NCBI GenBank assembly: GCA_965207025.1
Contig: OZ242258.1
Coordinates: 2,666,001 to 2,730,000 of the forward strand
Source of the DNA: Bin87 sp034423595
Lineage (GTDB): Bacteria > Chloroflexota > Dehalococcoidia > Lucifugimonadales > UBA3495
DNA length: 64,000 nt
Reading direction: 5' to 3'
How positions within the stretch are numbered: the stretch's first letter is position 1; the number at the start of each line of letters is the position of its first letter. The notes below the pieces were generated by a model that was not told where the DNA came from, searched no databases, and saw only the letters and a list, made by a program, of their open reading frames with translations. This document shows, piece by piece, positions 45,961 through 54,536 of this stretch. The position numbers were made by a program, and so were the translations under genes.

Positions 45961-47169
45961 TTATCCCAGCAAGTTCACCACTCGGTCCAGGATGCGGTGT
46001 CCGACTTCGTACTTGGAGAGCAGGGGGAGACGCTCCACCTGCATTTCGCGGTCGATGAGCACCACGCGATTGGTGTCCACGCCGAAGCCGCTGCCCTCTT
46101 CGGTTATGTCGTTGGCTACGATCAGGTCCAGGGACTTGCGGCGTACCTTATCGGCGGCGTTGGCTTCCAAGTTTTCGCTTTCTGCCGAGAAGCCCACCCT
46201 CACGAAATTGCCGGTGGCGGTGGCCAGTATGTCGGTGGTTTTTTCCAGGTCAATGGACATTTCGTCCGCGGCGGTCTTTTTGATTTTCTGCTCTGCGGCG
46301 TGAGCAGGCCGGTAGTCGGCCACAGCCGCCGCCATGATCAATGCGTCAGCGTTGGACGTTTCGTGAAGCACCGCGTCGCACATATCCTGGGCGGATTTGA
46401 CCGACTCCACGCGGATTAGCGGAGGGTTGGGCAAGGCAGTTGGAGCCGTGACCAAGACGACCTCTGCGCCACGATCGCGGGCGGCTTCGGCGACGGCGTA
46501 GCCCATGCGTCCCGACGAGTGGTTGGTGATGACGCGCACCGGGTCGATGGCCTCCTGCGTGCCGCCGGCGCTGACGATGACCTTGCGGCCGGCGAGATCG
46601 CCGCGTTTGCCCAGGGCGGCGGCGATGTGGCCCAGCAGGTCGGCCGGCTCCACCAGGCGGCCCATACCCATCAGGCCGGAAGCCAGGCGTCCGGGCGCGG
46701 GGCCCGCCATGAACACGCCGCGCGCGCGCAGGCGGGCGACGTTTTCCTGGGTGGCCGGATGGTCGTACATGTTGGCGTCCATGGCCGGAGCAACCAACAG
46801 AGGAGCCTCGGTGGCGATGACCGTGGTGGTAAGCGGATCATCTGCCAGGCCGCCGGCCAATTTGGCGATGCAGTGGACGGTGGCCGGGGCGATGACCACG
46901 ATGTCGGCCCAGCGCGCCAGGGCGACGTGCTCCACGCTCTGCTCCGAGTTGGGGTCGAAGGTGTCGGTGACGACGGCGCGGTGGGTGAGGCTGCGGAAGG
47001 CCAGCGGGGATACGAACTGGGTTGCGCCGTAGCTGAGAATGGTCTCAACGCCGGCGCCGGCTTGCACCAGCTTGCTGGCCAGATCCAGCGCCTTGTAACA
47101 GGCGATGCTGCCGGTGACGCCCAGGACTATATTCTTTCCAGCGAGAGCAGACTGCATCTTAATCACCAT
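45961..47169 (-). CDS. coaBC: Bifunctional phosphopantothenoylcysteine synthetase/decarboxylase CoaBC
   Basis: 402 residues. It makes 4'-phosphopantetheine from phosphopantothenate and cysteine in CoA synthesis. The N-terminal flavoprotein CoaC domain has GVTGSIACYKALDL, the active-site His in VEHVALARWADIVVIAPAT, and DANMYDHPATQ. The CoaC clamp motif reads GRLASGLMGMGRL, with Ser where E. coli has Cys. The CoaB domain starts near 190 with VIVSAGGTQEAIDPVRVITNHSSGRMGYA and has ADYRPAHAAEQKIKK. It abuts coaX with no gap. Start at 47169; an ATG four codons later is possible. Confidence 0.95.
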   Translation of the reverse strand: MVIKMQSALAGKNIVLGVTGSIACYKALDLASKLVQAGAGVETILSYGATQFVSPLAFRSLTHRAVVTDTFDPNSEQSVEHVALARWADIVVIAPATVHCIAKLAGGLADDPLTTTVIATEAPLLVAPAMDANMYDHPATQENVARLRARGVFMAGPAPGRLASGLMGMGRLVEPADLLGHIAAALGKRGDLAGRKVIVSAGGTQEAIDPVRVITNHSSGRMGYAVAEAARDRGAEVVLVTAPTALPNPPLIRVESVKSAQDMCDAVLHETSNADALIMAAAVADYRPAHAAEQKIKKTAADEMSIDLEKTTDILATATGNFVRVGFSAESENLEANAADKVRRKSLDLIVANDITEEGSGFGVDTNRVVLIDREMQVERLPLLSKYEVGHRILDRVVNLLG

Positions 47170-47982
47170 TCACCCGGCGCCATTCATGCGGTAGATGAGG
47201 TCCAGGCCCACGAGGGTGAGTTCCTGGTTGATATGGTCAAAGACGGGAGCGTGGTCGGCGATGACGGTCACCAGGCCGCCGGTGCCGACGACTCTGGCAT
47301 CTTCGCCGATTTCGGCCTTAAAACGCTCGACCATAGTGCTAACCAGGCCCGCGTATCCGAGCACGATGCCGGATTGCAGGGCGGCGGTGGTGTTGCGGCC
47401 CACGGCGGCGGGAGGCGCAACGAGTTCCACGCGGCGCAGCAGCGACGTGTTGTGGTACAGGGCATCCACGGATACGTTGATTCCCGGAGTGATCGCGCCA
47501 CCCAGGTACTCGCCATCGCGGGAAACGGCGTCCAGGACGGTTGCGGTGCCCAGGTCAACCACGATGGCGGGAGCGCCGTAGAGTTTCACGGCGGCCACGG
47601 CATCCACGATACGGTCAGCGCCCACGTCCCTCGGGGTGTCGTACTTTATCGGCATCCCAAGGTCGATCTGGGAAGTCACCAACAGAGGTTCGACGCCGAA
47701 GAATCGCCGGCAAACATCTTCAAACATGCCGGTAAGGGGTGGAACGACGGAGCAAATACAGGCTGAGCCCACATCAGTGGTGGTTATGCCGCGGAACTCC
47801 AGGAGGTCCTTGAGCATGATGCCGTACTCGTCGGCCAGCCTTCGGGAATCGGTGGCGAAGCGGAGAGTGGTGACCAGGCGCTGGACCGGGCTTGTGCCGT
47901 TGGCGTCGGTCTCACCGATTGTTCCATCGCGGAATACACCGATGGTGACGGCGGTATTGCCGATGTCGATGGTCAACAGCAT
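47170..47982 (-). CDS. coaX: Type III pantothenate kinase CoaX
   Basis: 270 residues. It phosphorylates pantothenate, the first step of CoA synthesis. DIGNTAVTIGVF (phosphate loop), the GADRIVDAVAA motif and VDLGTATVLDAVS are diagnostic. It is the first gene of the operon with coaBC, so two steps of the same pathway are side by side. TATACT (complement near 48003-48008) with TTTGAC about 16 bp further upstream could be its promoter. Confidence 0.95.
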   Translation of the reverse strand: MLLTIDIGNTAVTIGVFRDGTIGETDANGTSPVQRLVTTLRFATDSRRLADEYGIMLKDLLEFRGITTTDVGSACICSVVPPLTGMFEDVCRRFFGVEPLLVTSQIDLGMPIKYDTPRDVGADRIVDAVAAVKLYGAPAIVVDLGTATVLDAVSRDGEYLGGAITPGINVSVDALYHNTSLLRRVELVAPPAAVGRNTTAALQSGIVLGYAGLVSTMVERFKAEIGEDARVVGTGGLVTVIADHAPVFDHINQELTLVGLDLIYRMNGAG

Positions 47983-48071
47983 CTTCGAGAACCCGGCTAA
48001 TAGTATAATTTTCGCGGAACGCCGTCAAAAGGAGATGCCCCGCGTATCTCGGGGGAACCGGAGGAGCCGCA

Positions 48072-48443
48072 ATGCTGACCAAAGCCCAAACGCAACCCAT
48101 CCGAGATATGCTGCAAGCCGCCCAGTGGCACTTTGAGGACGACGAAAAGCGGGAAGGCTCGCAAAAAATATGGGACGCAACCGTCGCCGCCCTGACGCTG
48201 ATCGCGGAGGAGCGTGGGTGGGCCTGCAAAACGGAAGATGACCATTGGATTATCATAGACCATCTTACTGCCGGATATTCCGACCCCGAGGAAGCATGGC
48301 TCGACGCGGGGTATGGCACTGCCTTGGACCTGCAAGAGTACGCCGCTGGCGGCTTTGCCGAGGATTACGAGTTCATCGTTGCCGTTCCCGGTGGAATCGG
48401 GTTTGTTCGGGAGTTGCTCAAAATCGCTGAGCAGTCGGCGTAA
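48072..48443 (+). CDS. Hypothetical protein, first gene of a two-gene unit
   Basis: 123 residues, acidic, starting MLTKAQTQPIRDMLQAAQWHF. Conserved-looking segments are WDATVAALTLIAEERGWACKTEDDHW and ALDLQEYAAGGFAEDYEFI. GGAGG precedes the ATG. The stop overlaps the next start (TAATG). I do not recognise the family; the arrangement with a HEPN-like protein suggests an antitoxin or partner. Confidence 0.6.
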   Translation: MLTKAQTQPIRDMLQAAQWHFEDDEKREGSQKIWDATVAALTLIAEERGWACKTEDDHWIIIDHLTAGYSDPEEAWLDAGYGTALDLQEYAAGGFAEDYEFIVAVPGGIGFVRELLKIAEQSA

Positions 48444-48814
48444 TGCAGGCAAGCGCACATCTCCAAGTTGCGCAGGAATTCCTGGCCGCGTCTGAAAGTT
48501 ACTCCGTGTCCGCGGCCCCGCTCATCAGGTCTGAAATGTTGTGGTGCGCCGCCGCGCATTCTGTCAAAGCCGCCGCCAACCAGTACGGTTGGACTAACAA
48601 CAGCCACGATGACCTGTTCCGCGTCGTGCAACGACTGGCCAGGCGATTATCGGAACCGAGGTTAACTGCGGAGTTCCAATCGGCCAACGGCCTGCACAGG
48701 AATATGTACGAAGGCCATCTGCGCGCCGGCAGGGTAATCCGCAGTGAGGCCACCGTCCGGCGGTTCGTGAGTCGTATGGCGGTTATACTGCGCGACCATC
48801 CGCAACTGCCCTGA
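48443..48814 (+). CDS. Small helical protein, possibly HEPN-like
   Basis: 123 residues, all-helical pattern: HLQVAQEFLAASESYSVSAAPLIRSEMLWCAAAHSVKAAANQYGW, then DDLFRVVQRLARRL and LHRNMYEGHL. The layout resembles PaREP1/HEPN-type proteins, often RNases or nucleotidyltransferase partners, but the canonical Rx4-6H motif is not clear. Coupled to the upstream gene by a one-base overlap. Confidence 0.55.
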   Translation: MQASAHLQVAQEFLAASESYSVSAAPLIRSEMLWCAAAHSVKAAANQYGWTNNSHDDLFRVVQRLARRLSEPRLTAEFQSANGLHRNMYEGHLRAGRVIRSEATVRRFVSRMAVILRDHPQLP

Positions 48815-48844
48815 ACGGGAACGGTTGGGCCGGACACCACGACG

Positions 48845-49321
48845 CTAGCGGCGGTCGAGGCCCACCTGCACTATGCGCGGCTGATCTACGCCGGCGACGC
48901 CGACGTACTGGAACAGGGCGCCGTCAGCCTCGCGGGGTTGGGCTTCCTGAACGACCACGGTTTCGCCGCCCAGCAGCAGGTTCGCGAAGGGCGCAGCCTG
49001 GCTATCGGAGTTGGGATCGGTCGGGAAAGCAAAGACGACCCCAGGTACGTTGGTGAAGTCGATCAGCCCATTCTCATCGCTGACCCAGAACTCGTCGATG
49101 ACGGTAGAGCCGGCGATCTGCCCCAAGGCAACATTGATCTCCTGCTTGGTCATGCCGGCCCTGATGGCAGCGTCTATGTAGTAGGCCGTCAGAGTGGCTT
49201 GAGCCATCATGTGGTCGGTCTCGGGCGTCTCGGCCACTACTTCGGCGTCCTTTCCGCCGCCGCAAGCGATGGACAGTATGATGACGACTGAGAGGGCTGT
49301 CAAAAGCATGGTTTTGGGCAT
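48845..49321 (-). CDS. Lipoprotein with cache-like domain
   Basis: 158 residues from the ATG at 49321, with AAGGAGA 8 bases upstream. The N-terminus is a lipoprotein signal ending in the lipobox SIACGGG (Cys20). The mature part contains LTAYYIDAAIRAGMTKQEINVALGQIAGSTVIDEFWVSDENGLIDFTN, similar to extracellular cache sensor domains. It is probably anchored outside the cell. The same frame stays open much further upstream opposite the pentapeptide gene, but that part is a shadow. It is divergent from the pentapeptide-TIR gene. Confidence 0.75.
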   Translation of the reverse strand: MPKTMLLTALSVVIILSIACGGGKDAEVVAETPETDHMMAQATLTAYYIDAAIRAGMTKQEINVALGQIAGSTVIDEFWVSDENGLIDFTNVPGVVFAFPTDPNSDSQAAPFANLLLGGETVVVQEAQPREADGALFQYVGVAGVDQPRIVQVGLDRR

Positions 49322-49426
49322 GGGAGCATCTCCTTTGCTCGGGTACGGCGGCCATTTTACACGATGCCTGTGACGGGGGTAATTTATGCTAAAATCGTCG
49401 CCGAAACCCCTTTTGGAGACTTGCTG

Positions 49427-50710
49427 ATGGCCAACATGGAACTGGTCCAGATCGTGAAACAGGGGCGCGATGCGGTGGCGGCATGGCGTGAGGAGAACCC
49501 CAACACCTCCATGGACCTGAACGAATGCTACATGAGCCACGCCCGCATCCCCATGGTGAACCTGCGGGGCGCGCACATGCGCAATGGCGACTTCATGGGC
49601 GCGATGGTGCGCCGCGCCGACCTGTCCAACTGCTTCATGAACAACGTCCACTTTTACCGGGCGGACCTGCGAGAATCGGATATGAGCCGCTCCATCGCTC
49701 CGGGCGCGAACCTGCGCGGAGCGGACCTGCGCAACGCCAACCTGGCCGGCATCAACCTGGACGGCGCCACCCTCTCGGAGGCGAACCTTACCGGCGCGGA
49801 CCTGACCAACGCAAACTTGGACCGCGCCAACCTGGACCGCGCGAATTTCACCCGAGCCGATCTCACCGGGGCCAGTTTCAACGGGGCCAACCTGTCCCGA
49901 ACCAACTTGTCGGAAGCTACGCTCAATACGGCCGATTTCTACGAGGCGGTGCTGAATGACGTGATCAGCGGGGAAGCCGATTTCAACAACTGCATCATCG
50001 GCTACACGGTGTTCCAGAACTGCGCCATGGACGCTGCGTTGGGGTTGGACAACATACGCCACGACGCGCCCAGCACCATCGGACTGGATACCCTATTGAG
50101 GTCCCGAGGCGCCTTGCCGCAATCGTTCATTCTGGGTTCCGGCATTCCCGTGGCGGTGGCGGGCATTCAGGACTCGGTGGCCGACGCGCCGGTGAATACG
50201 CTGGAGGTGCATATTTCGTGCGCCAGCGAGGACATTGACTTTGCCCGTCAACTTGAATCCAATCTGCGTGAGCAGGGTGTCCGCACCTGGGTGTTCGCCG
50301 AGGGATTCCGCGGCAATCCGCTGGTTGATCGACGAGCTTCTTCTGGAGAGGAAGAGATCGAACGGTGGGTGCGGCACTACGATCGCTTGATCGTAGTCTG
50401 TAGCGCCGCCGGCCTGGACAGTGAAACGTTGCGCAACGACATCACCGCCGCCCAGGAAGCGGAGAACACGAACGACCGCTGGACGATGTTCCTGGTGGAC
50501 GCCGACGGCACGATGGCGGCCGGCAGGATTCGTGCCGCGCGGCTCCTGAAGGAAGACCATCGAGTGTTCGACCTGGCCGGTCAGTCGGCGGGATCGGAGG
50601 AATACCAGGCGGCTATGGCTGAGCTGATTGAGAATCTCCGGGAAGAGCAGCCGGCCAGCGCGGCCAAGCCGCCGCGCCAGGCGGTTGACCCCAGGACGTT
50701 GCAACTGTAA
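49427..50710 (+). CDS. Pentapeptide-repeat protein with C-terminal TIR domain
   Basis: 427 residues from the ATG at 49427 (GGAG 7 bases upstream). Residues ~30-195 are pentapeptide repeats of the A(D/N)Lxx type (NLRGADLRNANLAGINLDGA, LTGADLTNANLDRANLDRAN) forming a right-handed beta-helix. From ~265 a TIR-like domain begins EVHISCASEDIDFARQLESNLREQGVRTWV and continues ERWVRHYDRLIVVCSAAGLDS. TIR domains signal or hydrolyse NAD+, also in phage defence. A plausible catalytic Glu (EEEIERWV) is present but not verified. A terminator follows. Confidence 0.85.
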   Translation: MANMELVQIVKQGRDAVAAWREENPNTSMDLNECYMSHARIPMVNLRGAHMRNGDFMGAMVRRADLSNCFMNNVHFYRADLRESDMSRSIAPGANLRGADLRNANLAGINLDGATLSEANLTGADLTNANLDRANLDRANFTRADLTGASFNGANLSRTNLSEATLNTADFYEAVLNDVISGEADFNNCIIGYTVFQNCAMDAALGLDNIRHDAPSTIGLDTLLRSRGALPQSFILGSGIPVAVAGIQDSVADAPVNTLEVHISCASEDIDFARQLESNLREQGVRTWVFAEGFRGNPLVDRRASSGEEEIERWVRHYDRLIVVCSAAGLDSETLRNDITAAQEAENTNDRWTMFLVDADGTMAAGRIRAARLLKEDHRVFDLAGQSAGSEEYQAAMAELIENLREEQPASAAKPPRQAVDPRTLQL

Positions 50711-50734
50711 TCGCCGATTCAACACGGTTACGTT

Positions 50735-50771
50735 GGGGCGAATCCACCAGCGGCAGATTCGCCCTCTTTTT
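50735..50771 (+). terminator. Rho-independent terminator
   Basis: GGGCGAATC and GATTCGCCC form a 9-bp stem with an 11-base loop, followed by TCTTTTT. It ends the pentapeptide-TIR transcript. Confidence 0.8.
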
Positions 50772-50801
50772 GTGCCTGCGCCGAACGACAGGGGAGAAGA
50801 G

Positions 50802-52052
50802 ATGACAGCGAAAGGGATAATTGTGGGGTTGAGCGCGGTGGCGGTTCTCGGCGCGTTTGCGGCGATGGCCGCGTTGTCGTTCACCGCTGCGCCAACGGTG
50901 GCGCAAGAGCAGCAGCCGACGCCACCCCCTCCGATGCCGCCAACCGCAACGCCGACTCTCGACCCAGCCGCCGCGGAAGCCATAGAGGCCGTGATCCGGA
51001 TGGAGGGATATTGCCAGGACGGGGAAGTCTATGACCTCTATGCCACGGTTGCGGATTCGGGCGAGGGAACGGGAAAAACCGCGTCGCTGGAGTGGTGGTC
51101 GGATCTGCTGTACTGGGACTTGCCGGACGAAGAAACGTTGGCGTACTACCGAATAGAAAGGCAGAGTCATGACAAGGACGCCCCGACTGGGGACCAGTGG
51201 GAGACGGTTGCTACCGTGCACTCCACGAACGTTTGGAAAGGGCCGGTGACAACCGGACACTGGCATTACCGAGTTCGCCTGATCGGTCTGGTATCCGGTG
51301 ACCTGGTTCATGAGTGCCAACAGGTGAAATGGGCCGAAACCGAGGTCAACGTTCTTACCCCGCAGGAAGAGCTGGAGCGGTTCTGCGAGACAACGTACGT
51401 TAGTGACGTTGATACAACCGTAAAGCCGTCGGACGACGGTCGAGGTGAGATTGTGACGCTGGAATGGTGGATAGATTATCACTACCACTATTCCGGATAC
51501 GACATTTATGAGGCGCCGCCGGACGGCACGGAGGCAATCTATAGAGTGGAACGGACGCGGGCCGCGCAGAATGAAAGCGAATACAGTTGGGAGACGGTGG
51601 GTGAGGTAAGCGGCGCGAATGCCTGGGGCGATCGTGAAACTTGGAGCCATACCGGGGAGCAGGGCAACTGGATCTACCGCGTTGCGCTGGTATCGCTCCA
51701 AGCGGAAGATCTGGTGGCCCAATGTGAAAAACCGCAATGGGAGGAAGTTGCAGTATTCGTCCCCACCGCCGAGGAACGGGCGAAGGCAGAAGCCGACCGG
51801 CTGGTCCTGATCGAACAGGCGTCAGACTGCGCCCTGGATGCCCTGTCCGACAACCTCAACCCGGACGCGCGTTCCGTGATTGGAGAGTACATTGAAAAGC
51901 GGGTCAGCCTATTTGTTGAGGACGCGAAATTTGAAGACGTGGTGGTGTTAACGGTGATGTTCTGCACCGACCGGGAAGTGCGGGAAAGACACCGTGAACC
52001 CAGCAGAGTGGAGTACATTCTGGACATACTGTTTGATGGGGATTACTACTGA
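50802..52052 (+). CDS. Secreted protein with duplicated domain
   Basis: 416 residues from the ATG at 50802, preceded by GGGGAGA. A signal peptide (GIIVGLSAVAVLGAFAAMAA) is followed by a proline/threonine linker. Two similar ~110-residue units follow (SLEWWSDLLYWDLP...YYRIERQSHD...WETVATVHSTNVWKGP...WHYRVRLIGLVSGDLVHECQ, and TLEWWIDYHYHYSG...IYRVERTRAAQ...WETVGEVSGANAW...WIYRVALVSLQAEDLVAQCE), probably Fn3-like, and a C-terminal helical part. Exported or wall-associated; no enzymatic motif. Each repeat keeps a Cys near both ends. Confidence 0.75.
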   Translation: MTAKGIIVGLSAVAVLGAFAAMAALSFTAAPTVAQEQQPTPPPPMPPTATPTLDPAAAEAIEAVIRMEGYCQDGEVYDLYATVADSGEGTGKTASLEWWSDLLYWDLPDEETLAYYRIERQSHDKDAPTGDQWETVATVHSTNVWKGPVTTGHWHYRVRLIGLVSGDLVHECQQVKWAETEVNVLTPQEELERFCETTYVSDVDTTVKPSDDGRGEIVTLEWWIDYHYHYSGYDIYEAPPDGTEAIYRVERTRAAQNESEYSWETVGEVSGANAWGDRETWSHTGEQGNWIYRVALVSLQAEDLVAQCEKPQWEEVAVFVPTAEERAKAEADRLVLIEQASDCALDALSDNLNPDARSVIGEYIEKRVSLFVEDAKFEDVVVLTVMFCTDREVRERHREPSRVEYILDILFDGDYY

Positions 52053-52087
52053 TAACAACTCCCAACCGGCAGAGAGGAGACGAGTAC

Positions 52088-52110
52088 AGGGGCGGGAAAA
52101 TCCCGCCCCT
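52088..52110. repeat. Intergenic palindrome AGGGGCGGG...
   Basis: AGGGGCGGG-aaaat-CCCGCCCCT followed by GCGCTTTGCCCGTTCCGGAGA. A second copy with the same tail lies at 53054. It may act as a terminator or REP-type element. Confidence 0.65.
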
Positions 52111-52216
52111 GCGCTTTGCCCGTTCCGGAGAGCGGTTTGACCAAGTGTTGACCATAGAGGGTTAGCCCGATAGCATCGAAGCTAAGCCCAGACCATCACG
52201 GCGCAGGGAGACCCAC

Positions 52217-52549
52217 ATGCCCATCACTGAACAGGAAATACAGACCGTCAAGGAAATAATTCTGAACGGAGCGCGAAGCCACTTCCCGCCCTCGGTGCAG
52301 TTCCATGATGCGATAGTTACCGTCAGACTGGACCAGCAGGACGAGGAATTCTTCGACGCGCATCTGCTTTACACCGCGCCGAGCCCCGTGCTGGACGGTT
52401 ACCTGATGATGACCTTCTTCAGGGTCATTGACCAGCCCCTCCGGAACGCGGGTATCACGGCGCGCGCTTTGGTTATGTACTCGGATATCAACGACCCCAC
52501 CCTGCCGGAACACATGAAGCCCACCATCACCCCCACTCCCGCGCCATGA
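52217..52549 (+). CDS. Hypothetical protein paired with a HEPN protein
   Basis: 110 residues, starting MPITEQEIQTVKEIILNG and including FHDAIVTVRLDQQDEEFFDAHLLYTAP. GGGAG lies before the start. Its end overlaps the next ATG by 4 bases. I do not recognise the family. The coupling to a HEPN protein suggests a two-gene module, but no nucleotidyltransferase motif is visible. Confidence 0.65.
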   Translation: MPITEQEIQTVKEIILNGARSHFPPSVQFHDAIVTVRLDQQDEEFFDAHLLYTAPSPVLDGYLMMTFFRVIDQPLRNAGITARALVMYSDINDPTLPEHMKPTITPTPAP

Positions 52550-53013
52550 TAGACCCATTGGGGCTAATCGCGACCTGCTACAAGTTGGTTTCACAGGCCG
52601 AAACTTCTCCGCCCTCGGAAGCGGACTTGCGCCGCGCTATCAGCACCGCATATTACGCCATGTTCCACACGCTGGCGGCGTCCAACGCTGAACTCATCGC
52701 CGGAGAGCCGCAGTCTGCCATGTCGTCCCATGCCTGGGAGCGTGTGTATCGCCGCCTGGACCATGGTAGAGCTCAAAACAACCTGCGTGGGATCATCAAC
52801 CAACTGTCTCCGCCAGGAGAGAACTTCGCCCGCACATTCATTGACTTACAGGATCTGCGGCAACAGGCCGACTACGACCCGAATTTCTCGATTACTGACA
52901 CTATAACCCTCAACTCCATTGAGCTAGCCGAAAGCGCCATCGCGGCCTTCGCCCAGCTGAGCGAGGAGGAGTGCAGGTTCATAGCCGCGCAGTCGCTGTT
53001 CGACAGGCGGTAA
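52546..53013 (+). CDS. HEPN-domain protein
   Basis: 155 residues. The HEPN-type helices are shown by SEADLRRAISTAYYAMFHTLAASNAELI and FIDLQDLRQQADYDPNF, the usual R..ADY segment of the group that pairs with minimal nucleotidyltransferases. HEPN proteins are frequently RNases in toxin-antitoxin or defence modules. The catalytic Rx4-6H motif is not evident (ADYD replaces it), so activity is uncertain. Confidence 0.7.
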   Translation: MIDPLGLIATCYKLVSQAETSPPSEADLRRAISTAYYAMFHTLAASNAELIAGEPQSAMSSHAWERVYRRLDHGRAQNNLRGIINQLSPPGENFARTFIDLQDLRQQADYDPNFSITDTITLNSIELAESAIAAFAQLSEEECRFIAAQSLFDRR

Positions 53014-53053
53014 CGGGCCGGGCGCCCCACCGGGCGGCATCAACATACAAAAC

Positions 53054-53077
53054 AGGGGCGGGATTGATCCCGCCCCT
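53054..53077. repeat. Intergenic palindrome, second copy
   Basis: AGGGGCGGGAttgaTCCCGCCCCT followed by GCGCTTTGTCCGTTCCGGAGA. The palindrome and 21-base tail match the copy at 52088 with one tail difference. It lies between convergent genes. Confidence 0.65.
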
Positions 53078-53125
53078 GCGCTTTGTCCGTTCCGGAGAAC
53101 CGACTGGTTTGGATGGCTACACCGT

Positions 53126-54400
53126 TTAGATGTAGTCTTCCTCCTCGTACATCATATCGACGTTGTCGGTGCTCTGGCCGAGGCCACGGGTGACCTCAAC
53201 GCGGAAGGCTTCGAGCATTTCGTCGGTGATCTCGTTGCCGTTGGCTCGGGCGGAGTCCTTCAACAGGTCGAAGGCCCATTCGCCGGTGTCGCCGTGGGGC
53301 ATGTCGAAGAAGCCGGTCTCGAAGACGGGGAGTTCGCCGGGGCCGAAGTAGCCCTTGCCCTCGATGTTGTAACCTTCGAGGTCGTGGGTGCCCTTGCCGA
53401 GGACCTGACCGGTGGCAGCGTAGTGCTCCATGGTGGCCTTCATGCCGTACTTCTGGATCGGGCAAACCTTCATGCAGACGCCGCAGCCGAGGTAGCGGGC
53501 CATGACGGGGCGGCAGCGCTTGAAGTAGAGCTTGTTCTTCTCGATACCACGCCACCAGATCTTGTCGCGCATCAGGGCGCGGCCCGGGCAGCGGTTCACG
53601 CAGACCTGACAAACCTGGCAGAAGGCATGGATGCCGTAGTCCACCGGCTCGTCATAGGTGACGTTGGCGTCGGTGGTGATCATCATGATGCGGCAGCGGG
53701 AGCCGACGTGGGGGGTCAGCAGGTAGCCGCAAGCGCCGAGCTGGCCGAGGCCGGCGGCGACGAACATCGGGATGTAGGGGCCGGTGTTGTCGTTGGGGCT
53801 GTGGACCTGGGCGCGGTAGCCGAGGCTGCGGATGAAGTTGCCGAGTTCCAGACCGGCGGCGCCTTCCGTGCGGTAGGTGCTGGAGTGGACGATCTCAGCG
53901 TCGATGCTGGGGATGGTCTGGGTGGGCTCGAAGTCCTGCTCGTAAGCCAGGCATACGACGTGAGGGAAGCGGACCCAGTCCTTCTTGCTCTGATAGACGT
54001 AGCGGATGTCAAAGGCAGTGATGCCGACTTCGATGAAACCGAGCTCGCGGGCCTTCTGCTTGATGGCTTCGGAGATGTCCGCGCCGGTGGGTTCGGCGGT
54101 GGGATCCAGCTCGCCGGTGAGGCGGGCGGCCATGACGAGGTTCCGGTTCAGCTTGTCGTGTTCCTTGCGGATTTCGCGCATTTCGGCGTGCTGGTCGCGG
54201 AGGGTGTTGGCCCAGTCGCGGGAAGCGCGCTCGGTGATGTTCATGGTCTCGACGGGATACTCGCGGGAGTACCAGTCAACTTCACGCTGGTTCATAGGGA
54301 TGCCGGGAGTAGTTTCGAGCTCCTCGGGCACCTGGATGGTGACAGGCGCGTCGCCCAGATACTTGCCGGGACGTCGTACCTCATGACCGATGGTTAGCAT
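53126..54400 (-). CDS. Reductive-dehalogenase-like double [4Fe-4S] protein, paralogue 1
   Basis: 424 residues. Two ferredoxin-type clusters are shown by FCQVCQVCVNRCPG (CxxCxxCxxxCP) and, after a lone Cys in YFKRC, CGVCMKVCP. Upstream, FVAAGLGQLGACGYLLTPHVGSRCRI matches the cobalamin-binding region of RdhA/QueG-type proteins. There is no twin-arginine signal and no membrane anchor gene nearby, so it is probably cytosolic. A respiratory dehalogenase role is not demonstrated; reductive removal of halide or another corrinoid reaction is possible. It has a strong GGAGGAGG site and a consensus promoter. A close paralogue is at 55822. Confidence 0.85.
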   Translation of the reverse strand: MLTIGHEVRRPGKYLGDAPVTIQVPEELETTPGIPMNQREVDWYSREYPVETMNITERASRDWANTLRDQHAEMREIRKEHDKLNRNLVMAARLTGELDPTAEPTGADISEAIKQKARELGFIEVGITAFDIRYVYQSKKDWVRFPHVVCLAYEQDFEPTQTIPSIDAEIVHSSTYRTEGAAGLELGNFIRSLGYRAQVHSPNDNTGPYIPMFVAAGLGQLGACGYLLTPHVGSRCRIMMITTDANVTYDEPVDYGIHAFCQVCQVCVNRCPGRALMRDKIWWRGIEKNKLYFKRCRPVMARYLGCGVCMKVCPIQKYGMKATMEHYAATGQVLGKGTHDLEGYNIEGKGYFGPGELPVFETGFFDMPHGDTGEWAFDLLKDSARANGNEITDEMLEAFRVEVTRGLGQSTDNVDMMYEEEDYI

Positions 54401-54448
54401 ATCCTCCTCCTGTGGTTGGACTGCCTAAAATAGGCCGAATTTCCGTTC

Positions 54449-54477
54449 AAGATACTGCCGTCATATGATAATGTCAA
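54449..54477 (-). promoter_or_regulatory. Sigma-70-type promoter of paralogue 1
   Basis: On the minus strand TTGACA (complement of 54472-54477) and TATCTT (complement of 54449-54454) are exactly 17 bp apart, ~50 bases upstream of the start codon. The surrounding sequence is AT-rich. Confidence 0.65.
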
Positions 54478-54536
54478 TACTTAGGCTGCTGGATCATCAT
54501 ATTCTGTTACATGATGATGATTATTTTCGTAATACG

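Noticed and set aside
49322..50062. Upstream extension of the lipoprotein frame across the pentapeptide gene
   Set aside because: The extension mirrors the pentapeptide repeats; the lipoprotein signal and its ribosome-binding site fix the start at 49321.
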